A program made the translations under genes and the position numbers. From NCBI RefSeq assembly GCF_017642925.1, contig NZ_JAEPOL010000012.1:1-64000 (forward strand): 64,000 nucleotides of DNA. The letters run 5' to 3'. Positions within the stretch are counted from its first letter, which is position 1; every line of letters starts with the position of its first letter. The notes under the pieces are model-generated. The model was not told the origin of the DNA. It searched no databases and worked only from the letters and a program-made list of their open reading frames with translations. The stretch comes from Maricaulis sp. Lineage in GTDB: Bacteria > Pseudomonadota > Alphaproteobacteria > Caulobacterales > Maricaulaceae. Shown piece after piece: positions 1 to 8,149 of this stretch.

Positions 1-94
1 AGGGACTGAGCTCATGCCTCCCATCCCGGAAACCGCTGACGAGCATACGCCCAGTTGAACGGGCGGGGATAAGTTTCCCGACCCGGCCCCACGC

Positions 95-246
95 ACCGTC
101 ATCCTGACGAAAGTCAGGACCCAGATCGCAAAGGGAGATTTTCGCCAGGCGGGCTCGGATCGTACTACGCCATCATGGGGGATAAGTGAGCGATCGCCGT
201 CACCGCGCCCTATGAACTGGGCCCTGACCTTCGTCAGGGTGACGGT
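95..246. repeat. Long inverted repeat (REP-like), arms 95-124 and 217-246
   Basis: The 30-base arm at 95-124 matches the reverse complement of 217-246 with about three mismatches. Each arm carries its own small hairpin: CCTGAC-GAAA-GTCAGG in the left arm and the equivalent in the right. The 92 bases between the arms look non-coding. A decayed relative (ACGAAAGTC followed by GGATCC) sits near 51610-51630. This fits a dispersed intergenic repeat family; its function is unknown. Confidence 0.7.
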
Positions 247-490
247 GTTTGGTGGAGCGTTGGTACCTTCTCTCCCAATTGCCTCACTTTTCCCGGACGG
301 AGGCCTGCGAAGGCAGGCTGCAGATCCGGGACCGACCGAAGATCGTTTCAAGCGATGAGCTTCCCGTAGATCCCGGCGCTCCGCCCGGCCTCCGCCGGGC
401 TTGCAGCCGGGAAAAACGGGTGTGGTGTTCAAGGTGGGGAGTGTCCCTCATCCGCCCTGCGGACACCTCCTCTCCCATCGGGGAGGAGGA

Positions 491-527
491 AAAAGAAAAA
501 CGGCCGGCAGATCGCTCCGCCGGCCGT
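491..527 (-). terminator. Rho-independent terminator of the M3 peptidase gene
   Basis: Arms ACGGCCGGC (500-508) and GCCGGCCGT (519-527) form a 9-bp G+C-rich stem. On the minus strand it is followed by a T-rich tract, the A-run at 491-499 on the plus strand. It lies just past the stop codon of the gene ending at 554. Confidence 0.8.
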
Positions 528-553
528 TTGTCATGCATCGAACTGGCAGGCGC

Positions 554-2776
554 CTATTCGGTGTCGCCCATGCTTTCGGGGACCGGGAAGCCGCGGTCGC
601 GCATGAGGGCGGCCGGGTCGGCATCGCGGCCGCGGAACTGGCGGTAGGCGTCAGCCGGGTCGATCGCATTGCGCGGAGCAAAGAGATAATCGACGAGGCG
701 GCCGGCCACTTCCGGATCGTAATAGCCGCCCGGGGCTTCCTCGAAGGCCTCGGCAGCGTCGGAGGTCAGCACATCGGCCCACATATAGCCGTAATAACCG
801 GCCGAATAGCCTTCACCGGAGAAGACGTGACCGAAGTGCGGCGAGCGGTGACGCATGACGATCTCGTCGGGCATGCCCAGCTCTGCCAGGGTTTCGCGCT
901 CGAACGTATCCGGATCGCCGATCTCTTCCGGCGGCGTGGTGTGATAGACCATGTCCATCAGCGCCGAGGCCAGATACTCGCCGGTCGAGAAGCCCTGGTT
1001 GAAATTGGCCGCCGCGCGGATGCGCTCGATCAATTCCTGCGGGATCGGCTCGCCGGTCTCCACATGCACCAGATAATTCTCGATCACCGGATCGGTCATC
1101 AGCCAGCGTTCGAGCAGCTGCGACTGGAATTCGGTGTAGTCGCGCACACCGCCATTGAGCGTCGGATAGGCGACGTTCGAGGACAGGTAGTGCAGGGCGT
1201 GACCGAATTCGTGGAAGAAGGTCGTCGCATCGTCCCAGGACACCAGGACAGGCTGGCCCGGCGCCGGTTCGATGAAGTTGGAGTTGTTCGTGGCGAGCAC
1301 GTTTTCCTCGCCATCGAACGTGGTGTGCGAGCGGAAGGAGTTCGCCCAGGCACCCGAACGCTTGCCCTGGCGGGCATAGGGGTCGAGATACCACAGGCCG
1401 ATATTCTCGCCGCTCTCGCGGTCGGTCACTTCCCAGACCCGCACGGTGGGGTGCCAGACCGAGACCTCGCCTTCCGGCAGGGCGCGGAATTCGAAGCCGA
1501 ACAGTTCGCCGGCGACGTAGAACATGCCTTCGCGCAGATTATCCAGCTGCAGGTATTGCTTCACCTCGTCGCTGTCGAGCTCGTAACGGGCCTGACGGAC
1601 CTTCTCGGCGTAGTAGCGGTAGTCCCAGGGCTGGATGGTGATGTCGTCGCCACGCTCATCGGCCAGGGCCTGCATGTCGGCGACTTCTTCCTCGATCCGG
1701 CCGACGGCCGCCTGCCAGACCGGAACCATCAGGCCCATGGCGTTTTCCGGATTGCCCGCCATGCGGTCTTCCAGACGCCACTGGGCGTAATTGTCGTAGC
1801 CCAGGAGCTCGACACGCTCGTCGCGCAGTTCGAGGATTTCCATGATGATGGCGTTGTTGTCGTACTCGCCGCCATTGTCACCGCGATTGTAATAGTTCCG
1901 CCAGACCTGTTCGCGCAGATCGCGCTCGTCGGAGAAGGTCAGGAAGGGATCCATCGAGGAGCGCGTATTGGTGATCGCATACTCGCCCTCACGGCCGCGG
2001 GTGGTGGCAGCGGCAGCCGCGGCATCGATGAAGCCCTGCGGCAGACCGGACAGCTGGTCGGCGCCCAGATAGGTGACGTAATTCTCTTCGTCGTGCAGCA
2101 CATTGTTGGAGAAGGCCGTGTGCAGTTCGGCCAGGCGCTGGTTGATCGCGGCGTAGCGCTCGGCAGCCTCGCCTTCCAGCGTGGCGCCATTTCGGGCGAA
2201 ACCGTCATAGGTCAGCTGCACGACACGCTGCTGGTCCGGACGCAGGGTCGCCATTTCCTCGCCTTCGTAGACGGCGCGGACACGGGCGAACAGGTCCTGG
2301 TTCTGCGTGATCTGCGAGGAGAAGGCCGACAGGCGCGGAGCCATCTCGGCCTGGATCGCGCGGAATTCCGGCGAGGACATGTTGGACGACCAGATGCCCC
2401 AATAGGAGAAGACGCGGTTCAGCGCTTCGCCGGACCGTTCCATCGCCACGATCGTGTTCTCGAACGTCGCCGGTTCCGGATTGGCCGTGATGGCATCGAT
2501 CTCGGCGAGGTTCTGGGCCATGCCCGCCTCGAGCGCCGGGATCAGATCGTCCAGGCTGGCCGACTGGAAGTCCGGCACACCGCCATAGGGGCCGGTCCAT
2601 TCCGCCAGAAGCGGATTATCGGACGCAGCCGTTTCGGTTTCGGCAGCCGGGGCGCCGGCGTCCGGCTGGGCCTGCTCGCTCGTCGCGGTCTCGTTTTCGG
2701 TGTCGGCACCCTGCGGCGCGCAGGCGGCAACGAAAATTGCCGCCGCGCTGGCCGTGAGCATGAGAATCTTGCGCAT
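554..2776 (-). CDS. M3 family oligopeptidase / peptidyl-dipeptidase, lipoprotein
   Basis: This is a 740-residue zinc metallopeptidase of family M3 (Dcp/oligopeptidase A group), which cuts short peptides. The zinc motif HEFGHALHYL begins at residue 522, giving the HExxH histidines and catalytic glutamate. The N-terminus is a signal peptide ending in a lipobox (about residues 15-19, VAAC), followed by an Ala/Glu/Thr-rich linker, so it is probably a membrane-anchored periplasmic lipoprotein. The start at 2776 is chosen because GGGGAG lies upstream and the lipoprotein signal then sits at the N-terminus; the frame is open further upstream to 2860. Length is normal for the family. It appears monocistronic, with a terminator just after the stop. 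Peptidyl-dipeptidase versus endo-oligopeptidase activity cannot be told from sequence. Confidence 0.93.
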   Translation of the reverse strand: MRKILMLTASAAAIFVAACAPQGADTENETATSEQAQPDAGAPAAETETAASDNPLLAEWTGPYGGVPDFQSASLDDLIPALEAGMAQNLAEIDAITANPEPATFENTIVAMERSGEALNRVFSYWGIWSSNMSSPEFRAIQAEMAPRLSAFSSQITQNQDLFARVRAVYEGEEMATLRPDQQRVVQLTYDGFARNGATLEGEAAERYAAINQRLAELHTAFSNNVLHDEENYVTYLGADQLSGLPQGFIDAAAAAATTRGREGEYAITNTRSSMDPFLTFSDERDLREQVWRNYYNRGDNGGEYDNNAIIMEILELRDERVELLGYDNYAQWRLEDRMAGNPENAMGLMVPVWQAAVGRIEEEVADMQALADERGDDITIQPWDYRYYAEKVRQARYELDSDEVKQYLQLDNLREGMFYVAGELFGFEFRALPEGEVSVWHPTVRVWEVTDRESGENIGLWYLDPYARQGKRSGAWANSFRSHTTFDGEENVLATNNSNFIEPAPGQPVLVSWDDATTFFHEFGHALHYLSSNVAYPTLNGGVRDYTEFQSQLLERWLMTDPVIENYLVHVETGEPIPQELIERIRAAANFNQGFSTGEYLASALMDMVYHTTPPEEIGDPDTFERETLAELGMPDEIVMRHRSPHFGHVFSGEGYSAGYYGYMWADVLTSDAAEAFEEAPGGYYDPEVAGRLVDYLFAPRNAIDPADAYRQFRGRDADPAALMRDRGFPVPESMGDTE

Positions 2777-3009
2777 GTCTGGTCTCCCCAAGAAGAAATT
2801 CAGCCGGCAGCCTAACGGGTGCGCGCCTTTCGTAAAAATGAAGAATTCACCATCTTGCATCGCTGCCGCAGCGCCCCCCGGCAGGCGAAATACACCGTTC
2901 CGACAACAGCGTCCGTATGCAACTTAACCGGACGTAAAGCGTTTCGCCGCTGTCTCGCCCTATTCGGTCACCACATTCGGCGGGACCGCAGATCTGAACG
3001 GAGATGCCC

Positions 3010-3600
3010 ATGCGTGCCCTGTTGACGATTGCCGCCAGCCTCGCCCTCGGCGTAGCCGGCCCGGCCTTGGCCCAGGATCCCGAGTACGGACAGCCGAGCC
3101 AGTATTCCGAACCCGTCGACACCTATTCCCAGGACGAGCTTGTCGATGCCGTGTCCGACTTTTTCGGTGTCACGGCCGAAGCCGCGGCGAGCGTACTCGA
3201 ACGCGTCTTTTCCGACCTGGGCCGGCCGGTCGGCTATGTCGCCGGCGAGGAAGTTGCCGGTGCGGTCGGTGTCGGCCTGCGCTATGGCGAAGGCTATCTG
3301 ACGATGAAGAACGGCGTGCGGGAGAAAGTCTACTGGCGCGGCCCGTCGATCGGGTTCGACACCGGCGGCAATGCCAGCCGTGTCTTCGTGCTGGTCTATA
3401 ATCTGGACGATCCGGACCGCCTCTTCCAGCGCTATCCCGGCGTTGAGGGCTCGGCCTATCTGGTCGCCGGCATGGGCGTGAACTACCAGCGCGCCGATGA
3501 CGTCACCCTGGCCCCGATCCGCTCGGGTGTCGGCCTGCGCGCCGGTGCGAATGTCGGCTATCTGGCCTATTCGCGCCGCCGGGCCTGGCTGCCCTTCTAG
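3010..3600 (+). CDS. eipA: EipA-like periplasmic envelope protein (DUF1134)
   Basis: This 196-residue protein has a cleavable signal peptide (hydrophobic to about residue 22, ending ALAQ). It is followed by a domain with the DUF1134 hallmark stretch around GPSIGFDTGGNASRVFVLVY and a Gly-rich C-terminal half (YLVAGMGVNYQ, RSGVGLRAGANVGYL). DUF1134 proteins include Brucella EipA, a periplasmic factor needed for envelope integrity; that role is knowledge of the family, not read here. An ATG also exists at 3004, but GGAG at 3000-3003 is correctly spaced only for 3010. The GNAT gene follows after 13 bases, so the two may be cotranscribed. Upstream bases 2777-3009 contain no gene. Confidence 0.85.
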   Translation: MRALLTIAASLALGVAGPALAQDPEYGQPSQYSEPVDTYSQDELVDAVSDFFGVTAEAAASVLERVFSDLGRPVGYVAGEEVAGAVGVGLRYGEGYLTMKNGVREKVYWRGPSIGFDTGGNASRVFVLVYNLDDPDRLFQRYPGVEGSAYLVAGMGVNYQRADDVTLAPIRSGVGLRAGANVGYLAYSRRRAWLPF

Positions 3601-3613
3601 GGAGTACCGGTAC

Positions 3614-4138
3614 ATGCAGATCCGCAGCTGCGACCCCGGCGATCACGCCGGGGTCGACGCCGTTCTGAAAGCGGCTTTCCCCACGCCCGCTGAAGCCCAG
3701 CTCGTTGTCACCCTGCGCGCCGCCGATGCCGACACGCTGGAACTCGTCGCCGAGGATCACGGACAGGTCGTGGGCACGGTGATGTTCTCGCCGGTGACGG
3801 CGATCGCGGCAAACGGCTCGCAGGCCTATGGCATCGGCCTGGCCCCCGTCGCCGTGACGCCGGAACACCAGAAGCGCGGCATCGGCGAGGCCCTGATCAA
3901 TGCCGGGCTGGATTATCTGCGCACACTGGGCGTGCCCTGGTGCGTCGTGCTGGGCGATCCGGGCTATTACAGCCGCTTCGGTTTCGAGCCCGCCGCGCGC
4001 AAGGACTGGTACTGGAGCGGCGATCCCGAAGGCGAACACGCCGGCGCCTTCCAGCGCCTGGCCCTGGGTGACCGCCCGGCCGATCCCGCTGCCGGACCCT
4101 GCCGGGTCCACTATCATCCGGCTTTCGATACGGTCTGA
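3614..4138 (+). CDS. GNAT family N-acetyltransferase (YhbS-like)
   Basis: The 174-residue protein shows the GNAT fold signature. The acetyl-CoA binding region reads GIGLAPVAVTPEHQKRGIGEAL (motif A, with Q/RxxGxG/A as QKRGIG), followed by WCVVLGDPGYYSRFGFEP, typical of the YhbS/PA-type subgroup in which the strand before the last helix ends in Y-Y-x-R-F-G-F. The substrate is unknown. GGAG at 3601-3604 fixes the start; the upstream gene stops at 3600, giving tight coupling with eipA. It converges on the NTF2-like gene, whose stop is 7 bases away. Confidence 0.85.
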   Translation: MQIRSCDPGDHAGVDAVLKAAFPTPAEAQLVVTLRAADADTLELVAEDHGQVVGTVMFSPVTAIAANGSQAYGIGLAPVAVTPEHQKRGIGEALINAGLDYLRTLGVPWCVVLGDPGYYSRFGFEPAARKDWYWSGDPEGEHAGAFQRLALGDRPADPAAGPCRVHYHPAFDTV

Positions 4139-4144
4139 GCCTTC

Positions 4145-4642
4145 CTATTCGGGTGGCCGGTGCGCGTAGGACAGGACGCGCGACAATTCCCACGCGCCAT
4201 CATCGGTGAGCAGCCAGAGATGCGCGAACTCGGCCAGGCCGGTCGGCTCGGCATGGCCGGTATCGTCGACGATCAGGAAGCGGTGGGATCCGAACTGGAT
4301 AACGCCGTAGAGCGTGCCGTTTTCGTAGAGCGGCTCAAGGCGGAGACTGCCGTCCACGCGCTCGCGCCGGATGGTCTGCCGCCCGTTGCAGATATTCTGC
4401 TCCATCGTGGCGATGAAGGCATCGCGGCCGTGCGTCACGCCGCCCTGGTCGTGGTAGAATTCGAGGTCTTCGGCGACCAGCGATGCCGACTCGTCCAGAT
4501 TGCAGGTGTTGAAGCCGATATCGAACAGGCGCCGGTCGAGCGTATCGAAGACCGTTTCAAGATCGCCTGTATCGCCGGACTGTGCAGCGAGCGGCGGTGC
4601 GGCCAGTGCAAACAGCGCCAGGCCGGCAGCGAGATGTTTCAT
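4145..4642 (-). CDS. Secreted NTF2-like (DUF4440-type) protein
   Basis: A 165-residue protein with a Sec signal peptide (MKHLAAGLALFALAAPPLAAQ). The mature part has the alpha+beta cone of the SnoaL/NTF2 group: an N-terminal helix with LFDIGFNTCNLDESASLVAEDLEFYHD, then GRDAFIATMEQN, and beta strands ending in HLWLLTDDGAWELSRVLSYAH. This is the common DUF4440 layout; no catalytic residues can be assigned. The start at 4642 follows GGGAGG. It lies 70 bases downstream of the merR gene on the same strand, so it could be part of that transcript. Confidence 0.75.
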   Translation of the reverse strand: MKHLAAGLALFALAAPPLAAQSGDTGDLETVFDTLDRRLFDIGFNTCNLDESASLVAEDLEFYHDQGGVTHGRDAFIATMEQNICNGRQTIRRERVDGSLRLEPLYENGTLYGVIQFGSHRFLIVDDTGHAEPTGLAEFAHLWLLTDDGAWELSRVLSYAHRPPE

Positions 4643-4712
4643 GGATACGTCCTCCCGGTTTCGTGCGGCAGGAGGCCATGCCTGCGCTATGCGCGACAGC
4701 GGGAACGCGGCG

Positions 4713-5165
4713 TCACGTGTCCCGTGGCACGGTCTGATGGTCCGGCGCATGATCGCCGGCGCACAGATGATGGTCGGAGAGGGTCTGGATCACGCGGCAT
4801 TCATCGACCACGCCGTGCGAACAGCGCTCGACCATGCGCTCCAGCTCGCGCCGCACCGCTTCCAGCCCGGCAATGCGGCGCTCGACCTCGGCCAGCTGTT
4901 TGCGGGCAATGCCGTCGGCCTCTTCGCAGGAGCGGTCCGGCCGCGCGGACAGGTCTTGCAACGCACGCAGATCGTCCAGCCCGAAGCCCAGCTCGCGGCC
5001 GTGACGGATGAAGCGCAATTGCTCGAGATGGCCATCGCCATAGCGGCGCTGTCCGCCGGGTGAACGCGGCGGCGCATCGAGCATGCCGATCGACTCATAG
5101 TATCGGATGGTGGGCACTTTGACGCCCGAGAGCCTTGCCAGACGGCCGATGGAGAGATCTGTCAT
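4713..5165 (-). CDS. MerR family metal-responsive regulator
   Basis: A 150-residue MerR protein. The N-terminal winged helix reads SIGRLARLSGVKVPTIRYYE, then a long dimerisation coiled coil (about residues 76-112), then a metal-binding tail. Cysteines at C80, C115, C123 and C135, with nearby histidines, match the divalent-metal branch (ZntR/CadR/PbrR-like) better than the Cu(I) branch, which uses two cysteines in a short loop. It is divergent from a cation efflux gene at 5237, with a MerR-type promoter between them (5173-5203). It therefore probably senses Zn, Cd, Co or Pb and activates that gene. The metal itself cannot be decided here. Confidence 0.9.
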   Translation of the reverse strand: MTDLSIGRLARLSGVKVPTIRYYESIGMLDAPPRSPGGQRRYGDGHLEQLRFIRHGRELGFGLDDLRALQDLSARPDRSCEEADGIARKQLAEVERRIAGLEAVRRELERMVERCSHGVVDECRVIQTLSDHHLCAGDHAPDHQTVPRDT

Positions 5166-5172
5166 TTTCGCC

Positions 5173-5203
5173 TTGAACCTCTAGTCGCTATAGGAATTAG
5201 GGT
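5173..5203 (+). promoter_or_regulatory. MerR-type promoter/operator with 19-bp spacer
   Basis: The -35 box TTGAAC (5173-5178) and a -10-like TAGGGT (5198-5203) are separated by 19 bases, longer than the usual 17. The gap holds a 7-3-7 dyad, CCTCTAG/CTATAGG (5178-5194, one mismatch). This is the classical geometry by which MerR proteins twist the promoter, and the dyad resembles CadR/PbrR operators. It points at the efflux gene; the regulator starts on the other strand 8 bases away, so both are probably controlled from here. Confidence 0.8.
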
Positions 5204-5236
5204 TCGAATCGACAGGTGACAAGTCAGGAGACGCCC

Positions 5237-5872
5237 ATGTCGGCGGGATGCTGCCACAATGAGGAATTCGACGGCACGTCGCGCGGTTTCCGCCGCGCGC
5301 TGTGGGTGGTGATCGCGATCAATGCCGGCATGTTCGCCGTCGAGATGCTGGCCGGTGCCGCGGCTCACTCGCAGGCACTCAAGGCCGACGCGCTGGACTT
5401 TATCGGCGATGCGGCGACCTATGGCCTGTCACTCTGGGTGATCGGCAAGCCGCTGATGTGGCGGGCCAATGCGGCGCTGGTGAAGGCGGGCAGCCTGTTT
5501 GTGATGGGCGGCTTCATCCTGGCGCTGGCGCTCTACCGCGCCTTTTTCGAGACGGAGCCGGACGCCACATTGATGGGCTCGATCGCCATTCTTGCTCTGG
5601 CCGCCAATCTGGCGAGTGTCGTGATCCTGATGCGCTGGCGCGAAGGCGACGCCAATGTCCGATCCGTCTGGCTGTGCTCGCGCAATGATGCGATCGGCAA
5701 TGTCGCCGTGTTCGGATCCGCGGGCCTTGTTGCGCTTACCGGTACGCACTGGCCCGACGTGATCGTCGCAGCCGGCATGGCCGGGCTGTTCGTCTGGTCG
5801 GCGACGCAGATCCTGTCCCGCGCGCTGGCGGAACGCCGCCATGCAGCGGCCCACGCGGCCCCGGGCGAGTAG
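5237..5872 (+). CDS. Cation diffusion facilitator-type metal efflux transporter, short form
   Basis: A 211-residue membrane protein with about six hydrophobic segments and the CDF metal-site residues in the second helix (QALKADALDFIGDA, D51/D54/D58). A second pair lies in the fifth helix (SRNDAIGN). The usual C-terminal cytoplasmic dimerisation domain is missing; the protein ends shortly after the sixth helix with a His/Ala tail. The N-terminus has Cys-Cys-His (residues 5-7), a possible metal ligand. GGAG at 5227-5230 selects the start at 5237 over an in-frame ATG at 5216. Its divergent MerR neighbour and MerR-type promoter support metal-induced export of divalent cations. Confidence 0.85.
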   Translation: MSAGCCHNEEFDGTSRGFRRALWVVIAINAGMFAVEMLAGAAAHSQALKADALDFIGDAATYGLSLWVIGKPLMWRANAALVKAGSLFVMGGFILALALYRAFFETEPDATLMGSIAILALAANLASVVILMRWREGDANVRSVWLCSRNDAIGNVAVFGSAGLVALTGTHWPDVIVAAGMAGLFVWSATQILSRALAERRHAAAHAAPGE

Positions 5873-5902
5873 CTACCTCCCGAGGCTTTAGAGGTCGCAT
5901 TT

Positions 5903-6517
5903 TCAGTGATCGCTGGTCGAGAAGACGGAACCCATCAGATCGTCGCGGTCATGGTGGCGATGATCCCGGCGGTGCCCGTGATCGCGGCGTCCATGGCGGT
6001 CACGGTCGCGCCAGTGCCCGGGACGGCAATCATTGCAATCTGAGGCGATCCGCTCGCGCACGATGGACAGGCGCTCGGACAATCCGTGGAACCGGTCCTG
6101 GCCGTCATGCCACATCGCGGCGGAGTCCTGACAGGCGGCCTCGGCAAACCGGTTCTCTTCCAGACAGCGATTATAGGTGCGGCAGGAGGCGGTGGCGAAC
6201 CGGTAGGACGCGTCTAGATCGGTCTCGAAAGCGGCGATGATTTCCTGGGTCTCGGTATCGGCCATGTCGGAACGACGCCCCGGCTCGGCACGGATCGCCT
6301 CGCGATAGCCATGCACCTCCTCCAGCATCGCCAGGCGCTGTTCGGCAAGCGTGTCGACCTCGCACATGGCAATGGCGGGGCTGACCGTGTCGATCGGCCG
6401 GAAATGATCGGGCGGCGGCGGAATATAGGGCGCCGACGGGCCGTGATGTCCGGAATAGCCGTGACCGCAGGCCGAAAGGGCCGTGGCCGCGAGGAGCAGG
6501 ACTGCCGCCTTTTTCAT
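5903..6517 (-). CDS. Lipoprotein with His/Arg/Asp-rich tail, function unknown
   Basis: A 204-residue protein with a clear lipoprotein signal (MKKAAVLLLAATALSAC) and a Gly/His stretch right after the lipid cysteine (GHGYSGHHG). The central part is helical, with five further cysteines, including CRTYNRC and CNDC. The last ~35 residues are almost only His, Arg, Asp and Gly (DRHGRRDHGHRRDHRHHDRD), a composition that would bind divalent metal or nucleic acid/LPS phosphate. I do not recognise a family. It is convergent with the CDF gene and lies just downstream of the TPR gene on the same strand (35-base gap). The start at 6517 follows GAGAGGAA. Confidence 0.7.
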   Translation of the reverse strand: MKKAAVLLLAATALSACGHGYSGHHGPSAPYIPPPPDHFRPIDTVSPAIAMCEVDTLAEQRLAMLEEVHGYREAIRAEPGRRSDMADTETQEIIAAFETDLDASYRFATASCRTYNRCLEENRFAEAACQDSAAMWHDGQDRFHGLSERLSIVRERIASDCNDCRPGHWRDRDRHGRRDHGHRRDHRHHDRDDLMGSVFSTSDH

Positions 6518-6552
6518 TGCACTTTTCCTCTCGTCAATTCGCATGGCCGGCC

Positions 6553-7947
6553 TCAGCGCCGGGTGCCGCTGCCGCCCTGGGCGGAGCGGGTGCCGTCGAG
6601 TGCGGCCTGGTAACAGCCGGGCTGGTCGAGCTGCTGGCCGTTGGCACGGCGCATCTCGTCGACCCGCCTCTGCCAGGCCAGATAGAAACGGTCGCCATTG
6701 CGTTCGGCCTCCCGCAGCAGCTGGTCGGATAACCGCGACCAGCGTTCGGCGGGGGCTTCGGAACGGCCGGCGAAGCGCCGCAGGGCGATCGCCCGGTCAT
6801 GGCCGAGATCGGCCGCGCGGCGCAGATAGCTGTCGGCGCGCTCGGGACTCTCCACGATGCCGCACAGCCGGTAGCTGCCCTGCACCGTGCCGGTGCCATA
6901 GATCAGGGCGAGATTGAAATTGGCGCCGCCATGACCGCGCTCGGCGGCCTCTTCCAGCCATTCCAGCGCCGTATCGATATTCTGTTCCAGACCCAGCCCG
7001 GTCGCGAACATGATGCCCACCAGGTTCTGGGCGTCGGTGTCGCGCGCGGTCAGGGCGGCGTGGCAGGCCAGCGTAACCGTCTGCGCCGGCGTCAGGGCGC
7101 CGGTCTGGTCGAAGCCCATATCGCCCTGGAAATCGCGCACCGAACGGCGTGTCATCGGACCGTAGGTGCCGTCGATCACGCCATTGTAATAGCCCAGCGC
7201 CGACAGGGCCCGCTGGCGCAGGTCGAGATCGACGATATCGCCGGAGTCCTCGGTCGCGCTGAAACCATAGGCGATGCGTTCCAGACTGCGCTGGCTGGTC
7301 GGGCAGGAGCGTTCCAGGATGGCGGCCTGCAAGCGGCGGTGAGCAACCAGCGACGCCTGGGCGCCGCCAACGGACGATCCCACCAGCAGGGCCTCGTCCC
7401 AGGCTTCGCGGGCGCGCTCGATCTGGCCGACGGCCTGGTAGGCATCGCCGACACGCAGCCAGCAGCGGGCGATATCGGCATCCTCGATCTCCGGACCGCG
7501 CACGGCGCAGATCTGCCGGCCCGGCCGGAAGCCGAAGCCCGGCCCGCCATAGCGATAGCGCGGCGCGCCCGCAGCCGTGGCCGGACCGGCGACGGTCGAT
7601 GACAGCGGCAGACCCGTGGGGCCGGTCTCGCCGTATGGATAGGCCGGACTTTCCGCATAGGGATTGCTGCCCGCATCCGTATAGTCCGGATATCCCGGGG
7701 TGTAGGAGGGGCTGGACGGTGTCCGGTCCGGCGGACCGGCGGTCACGCGTGTCGGGCCGCTGTAGTGGCGGTCGCGATCACGGCCGAAGGGCCACCAGCT
7801 GCGGCCTTCGTCGGAACAATACTGGGTCGCGCAATAGCCGGCCCGATAGGCCCGCGAATGGGTAAAGCCGAGAATGGCCACGAGCCCGATGACGACAAGG
7901 AGTGTCGCCGCAGACTGGGCCAGCAGGGCCGTCACTCTTTCAAGCAT
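6553..7947 (-). CDS. Membrane-anchored TPR / peptidoglycan-binding / Sel1-repeat protein
   Basis: This 464-residue protein has an N-terminal transmembrane helix (residues ~10-28), a Pro/Tyr/Gly-rich linker (~60-130) and a TPR-like segment (ADIARCWLRVGDAYQAVGQ, ~155-215). Next comes a peptidoglycan-binding_1 domain (RQRALSALGYYNGVIDGTYG followed by RRSVRDFQ, ~245-290) and Sel1-like repeats (NLVGIMFATGLGLEQNIDTA and AAERGHGGANFNLALIYGTG, ~310-385). The layout suggests a cell-wall-bound scaffold or regulator in the periplasm, like other Sel1/PG-binding proteins; no enzyme motif is visible. GGAGAG lies upstream of the start. Confidence 0.75.
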   Translation of the reverse strand: MLERVTALLAQSAATLLVVIGLVAILGFTHSRAYRAGYCATQYCSDEGRSWWPFGRDRDRHYSGPTRVTAGPPDRTPSSPSYTPGYPDYTDAGSNPYAESPAYPYGETGPTGLPLSSTVAGPATAAGAPRYRYGGPGFGFRPGRQICAVRGPEIEDADIARCWLRVGDAYQAVGQIERAREAWDEALLVGSSVGGAQASLVAHRRLQAAILERSCPTSQRSLERIAYGFSATEDSGDIVDLDLRQRALSALGYYNGVIDGTYGPMTRRSVRDFQGDMGFDQTGALTPAQTVTLACHAALTARDTDAQNLVGIMFATGLGLEQNIDTALEWLEEAAERGHGGANFNLALIYGTGTVQGSYRLCGIVESPERADSYLRRAADLGHDRAIALRRFAGRSEAPAERWSRLSDQLLREAERNGDRFYLAWQRRVDEMRRANGQQLDQPGCYQAALDGTRSAQGGSGTRR

Positions 7948-8079
7948 TCGGTCCGTCTCTCCGAGGCCCCCACCGCCTCTGCCGCTAGCAAGATTTCATT
8001 AACCATACTAGCGGCTGTAGCGTTCCGCGACCATACGCCTGAGGCGCGATTTTTGATTTTTCCGATCTCCCGGCACAAG

Positions 8080-8114
8080 AAAACGCCACTTTCCCCTATA
8101 TGGGGAAAGTGGCG
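8080..8114 (-). terminator. Rho-independent terminator of the phe operon
   Basis: A perfect 13-bp stem, CGCCACTTTCCCC (8084-8096) with GGGGAAAGTGGCG (8102-8114), has a 5-base loop. On the minus strand it runs into TTTTC. It sits 35 bases past the pheT stop. Confidence 0.9.
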
Positions 8115-8149
8115 CCAATACATTCTCTTCAGACGCGAATTCTGGCCGG

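Larger units (their letters stand above)
1..553. other. Intergenic region with inverted repeat and terminator
   Basis: I see no convincing gene in this stretch: possible reading frames lack a ribosome binding site and any family motif. It holds the inverted repeat at 95-246 and a terminator at 491-527. Around 430-490 there is further dyad-rich DNA (GGGGAG and CTCCCC blocks) of the kind seen in alphaproteobacterial intergenic repeats, with a similar block at 57866-58032. Confidence 0.6.

Noticed and set aside
401-2815. 800-residue open frame antisense to the M3 peptidase
   Set aside because: It mirrors the codon structure of the real gene in G+C-rich DNA, has no ribosome binding site and no motif; the HExxH gene on the other strand explains the region.
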